Source: Saprospiraceae bacterium
Lineage (GTDB): Bacteria; Bacteroidota; Bacteroidia; Chitinophagales; Saprospiraceae
Length of the DNA: 9,556 nt
Direction: 5' to 3'
NCBI GenBank assembly: GCA_007125435.1
Contig: SLDF01000151.1
Location: 1 to 9,556, forward strand
The notes under the pieces: model-generated
Databases searched by the model: none
What the model saw: only the letters and a program-made list of their open reading frames with translations
Told to the model about the DNA's origin: nothing
Position numbers and translations under genes: made by a program
In this document: positions 7,800-9,556 of the stretch, in pieces
How positions within the stretch are numbered: the stretch's first letter is position 1
Layout of the letters: each line of letters opens with the position of its first letter

Positions 7800-9374
7800 A
7801 TGGAAAGTGAAGACAATAAAGACAAAGAATCCTCAAGGCTGCGAAAGATTGGGAACGTATTTAATACTAATGCTAAGAAGATAGCAAAAGGGGCATTTTT
7901 CATAGGTACATGGCCGACTAGAAAACTGGAAGAAGGTCTTGATATCATATATGGATATGATAAAGACTCAGCGGTTAACCCACCTGTAAACACAAAGATC
8001 CTGAGTGTCTTTTTGACATGTCTTATAATTTCCGGTTATGTTGTGTATCACTTTATGACATCGACTGATTATAGTAGGGAAGTGTCATGGATGGCAGGTA
8101 TTTTTACACTGGCGTGTTTGCTTTGGGTTACTGAAGCACTACCTTTGTTTGCAACAGCTATATTAATTATTGGTCTTGAAGTTTTATTACTATCCAATCC
8201 GGGAGAATGGAAACTATTGGGATTTGAAGATAGAGAGTCGCCTGGATTTACATATTTTTTAGAACCCTTAGCTGATCCAATTATAGTATTGTTCTTTGGT
8301 GGCTTCATTTTAGCTAAAGCTGCAGTCAAGCGTGGAGTCGATGCTTCACTGGCGGCATATGTTCTTCGGCTATTTGGCAGAACACCGGCTAAAGTCATGC
8401 TGGGTATGATGTTGATCACAGCATTCTTCTCTATGTGGATGAGTAATACTGCTACAGCAACTATGATGATCACCTTACTTGTGCCGATGTTTGCACAAAT
8501 ACCCAATGAACAACATTTCCATAAAGGATTATTACTTGCTGTTCCTTTTGCGGCAAATATTGGTGGAATGGGCACGCCAATAGCCTCGCCTCCCAATGCT
8601 GTGGCCATTGGTTTTTTAAATAGTGTTGGTATATCAATATCCTTTCCGGAATGGATGATGATTTCTATACCTTTAGTCATCATCATGTTAGTCATAACAT
8701 ATCAAATTATTTTTAGCAATTACAGACCCATTAAGCTCGATCATATCATCGAGTTGGAAAAAAGGAAAATCGATGGTAAGGGAAGGTTCGTTATTCTCAT
8801 ATTTATTGTTACCATAGGTCTATGGTTGACTGAAAACTTGCATGGATTGCCAACAGCTGTAGTAGCATTAATACCGGCTGTAGCTTTCACTGCTACGGGA
8901 CTGCTCAATAAAAATGATATCAATTCTTTAGAATGGAGTATTCTTCTTCTGATCGCCGGAGGGATAGCACTCGGTAAGGGTATGACCACAACCGGACTGG
9001 ATCAAGTCTTAGCATCACTCTTACCACAGAATAGCCCATATCTATTTGGCATATTAGTAGTAAGCACATTGATATTGAGTACTTTGATATCCAATACGGC
9101 AACATCTAACTTGTTGATACCTATCGGTGTATCACTTGCTATTTCTATCGACGCTACAAATACATTTTTTGCTAAAGAAATTGCATTGGGCATTGCATTG
9201 GCTGCATCTATGGCCATGTCTTTACCGGTAAGTACAGCCCCTAACACGATAGCCTATGCTCAGGGCAAGTTGGATACTAGCGATTTTGCTAGTATAGGTG
9301 CTATCATTGGCGTTATAGCCGTCATTATTATCATACTTGGCAGCTATGCGATCAATGTCATATCTGCTCTGTAG
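7800..9374 (+). CDS. DASS / SLC13 family sodium-coupled anion symporter
   Basis: This 524-residue inner-membrane transporter belongs to the divalent anion:sodium symporter family, which imports dicarboxylates (succinate, malate, fumarate) or sulfate with sodium. Both halves of the inverted repeat are visible. The first has WVTEALP at 109-115, an SNT motif at 215-217 and GGMGTPIASPPN at 255-266. The second has WLTENLHGLP at 342-351, a second SNT at 431-433 and LPVSTAPN at 475-482. In characterised members such as VcINDY the two SNT motifs bind the substrate carboxylates and, with the neighbouring loops, sodium. About 10-12 membrane segments begin near residue 66. The first 65 or so residues are hydrophilic and Lys/Asp/Glu-rich, an N-terminal extension with no motif I recognise. 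The ATG is the first in frame after the promoter at 7672-7702. Dicarboxylate versus sulfate specificity cannot be decided from sequence alone. Confidence 0.92.
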   Translation: MESEDNKDKESSRLRKIGNVFNTNAKKIAKGAFFIGTWPTRKLEEGLDIIYGYDKDSAVNPPVNTKILSVFLTCLIISGYVVYHFMTSTDYSREVSWMAGIFTLACLLWVTEALPLFATAILIIGLEVLLLSNPGEWKLLGFEDRESPGFTYFLEPLADPIIVLFFGGFILAKAAVKRGVDASLAAYVLRLFGRTPAKVMLGMMLITAFFSMWMSNTATATMMITLLVPMFAQIPNEQHFHKGLLLAVPFAANIGGMGTPIASPPNAVAIGFLNSVGISISFPEWMMISIPLVIIMLVITYQIIFSNYRPIKLDHIIELEKRKIDGKGRFVILIFIVTIGLWLTENLHGLPTAVVALIPAVAFTATGLLNKNDINSLEWSILLLIAGGIALGKGMTTTGLDQVLASLLPQNSPYLFGILVVSTLILSTLISNTATSNLLIPIGVSLAISIDATNTFFAKEIALGIALAASMAMSLPVSTAPNTIAYAQGKLDTSDFASIGAIIGVIAVIIIILGSYAINVISAL

Positions 9375-9430
9375 AAAATAAAATAAATAAAAGGAAGGTT
9401 CCAGAGTGCATTTCAAAATGTTGTTTTTTC

Positions 9431-9556
9431 GGGTGATGCATCAGCGATGCGGAGTGGGTCAAGAGCGAATGCGAGTGAGTCCGAAGGACCGAGCGAACAG
9501 CGAGCCCCGGAGCGTAGCGACCCGAGGACGACAGGACGAGGGTGATGCCCAAAGCG
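9431..9556. repeat. GC-rich repetitive non-coding element (runs to the window edge)
   Basis: Composition jumps from AT-rich to roughly 60% GC just after the last gene. The nonamer GGGTGATGC appears at both ends of the stretch (9431-9439 and 9540-9548). The left copy is part of the 10-bp palindrome TGATGCATCA (9434-9443), which overlaps a small hairpin GCATC-AGC-GATGC (9438-9450). Between them are variations on GAGCG..GCGAG (9463-9475, 9491-9504, and a looser form at 9509-9526) and the mini-hairpin GTCC-GAA-GGAC (9479-9489). No reading frame resembles a protein. This kind of sequence is characteristic of dispersed intergenic repeats, but copies elsewhere cannot be checked from one window. Confidence 0.55.

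Noticed and set aside
8069..8695. 208-codon open frame on the - strand inside the transporter gene
   Set aside because: It lies wholly antisense to a clearly conserved DASS gene, and its composition mirrors hydrophobic codons read backwards. It shows no recognisable domain.
9385..9430. Terminator after the transporter gene (short stems near GGAAGGTTCC and CATTTCAAAATG before TTTTTT)
   Set aside because: The stems are only 4-5 bp and the longest T-run (9425-9429 area) is not directly preceded by a stable GC-rich hairpin.
9358..9552. 64-codon - strand open frame over the GC-rich repeat
   Set aside because: The sequence is low in complexity and derives from repeat words. It has no domain and overlaps the transporter 3' end, so a spurious frame is more likely.

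Overview
The window looks like ordinary chromosomal DNA from a member of the phylum Bacteroidota. The evidence is a single-chain SecDF fusion, a TPR/PD40/OmpA lipoprotein with an architecture typical of the phylum, good matches to the phylum-specific -7 promoter element TAnnTTTG, A-rich leaders without clear Shine-Dalgarno sites, and AT-rich coding DNA. The lineage could be Saprospiria- or Flavobacteriia-like, but nothing here fixes a genus.

Layout, all genes on the + strand. Positions 1-394 are non-coding and unusually rich in hairpins: two stems at 34-60 and 71-90, a small one at 155-170, and a two-stem structure at 286-338 that resembles a Bacteroidota structured-RNA motif. Then come a FAD-dependent amine-oxidase/protoporphyrinogen-oxidase-like flavoprotein (395-1642), a 276-bp gap with a clear promoter element, and secDF (1919-5020) closed by a textbook intrinsic terminator (5046-5089). 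Next is a probable two-gene operon: a PorE-like outer-membrane lipoprotein (5148-7157) whose stop codon overlaps by one base the start of a DUF985 cupin (7157-7654). A promoter at 7672-7702 precedes a DASS/SLC13 sodium-coupled anion transporter (7800-9374). From about 9430 to the window end the DNA turns GC-rich and repetitive, and this is probably part of a dispersed non-coding repeat.

Functionally the centre is about the cell envelope. SecDF uses the proton gradient to help pull exported proteins through SecYEG. The PorE-like lipoprotein belongs to a family that includes a peptidoglycan-tethering part of the type IX secretion system, whose cargo first crosses the inner membrane by Sec. The cupin, the flavoprotein and the transporter are metabolic genes with no evident link to these two. 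I see no prophage, transposase, CRISPR array, toxin-antitoxin pair or defence cassette. The least explained signals are the non-coding structures at both ends.
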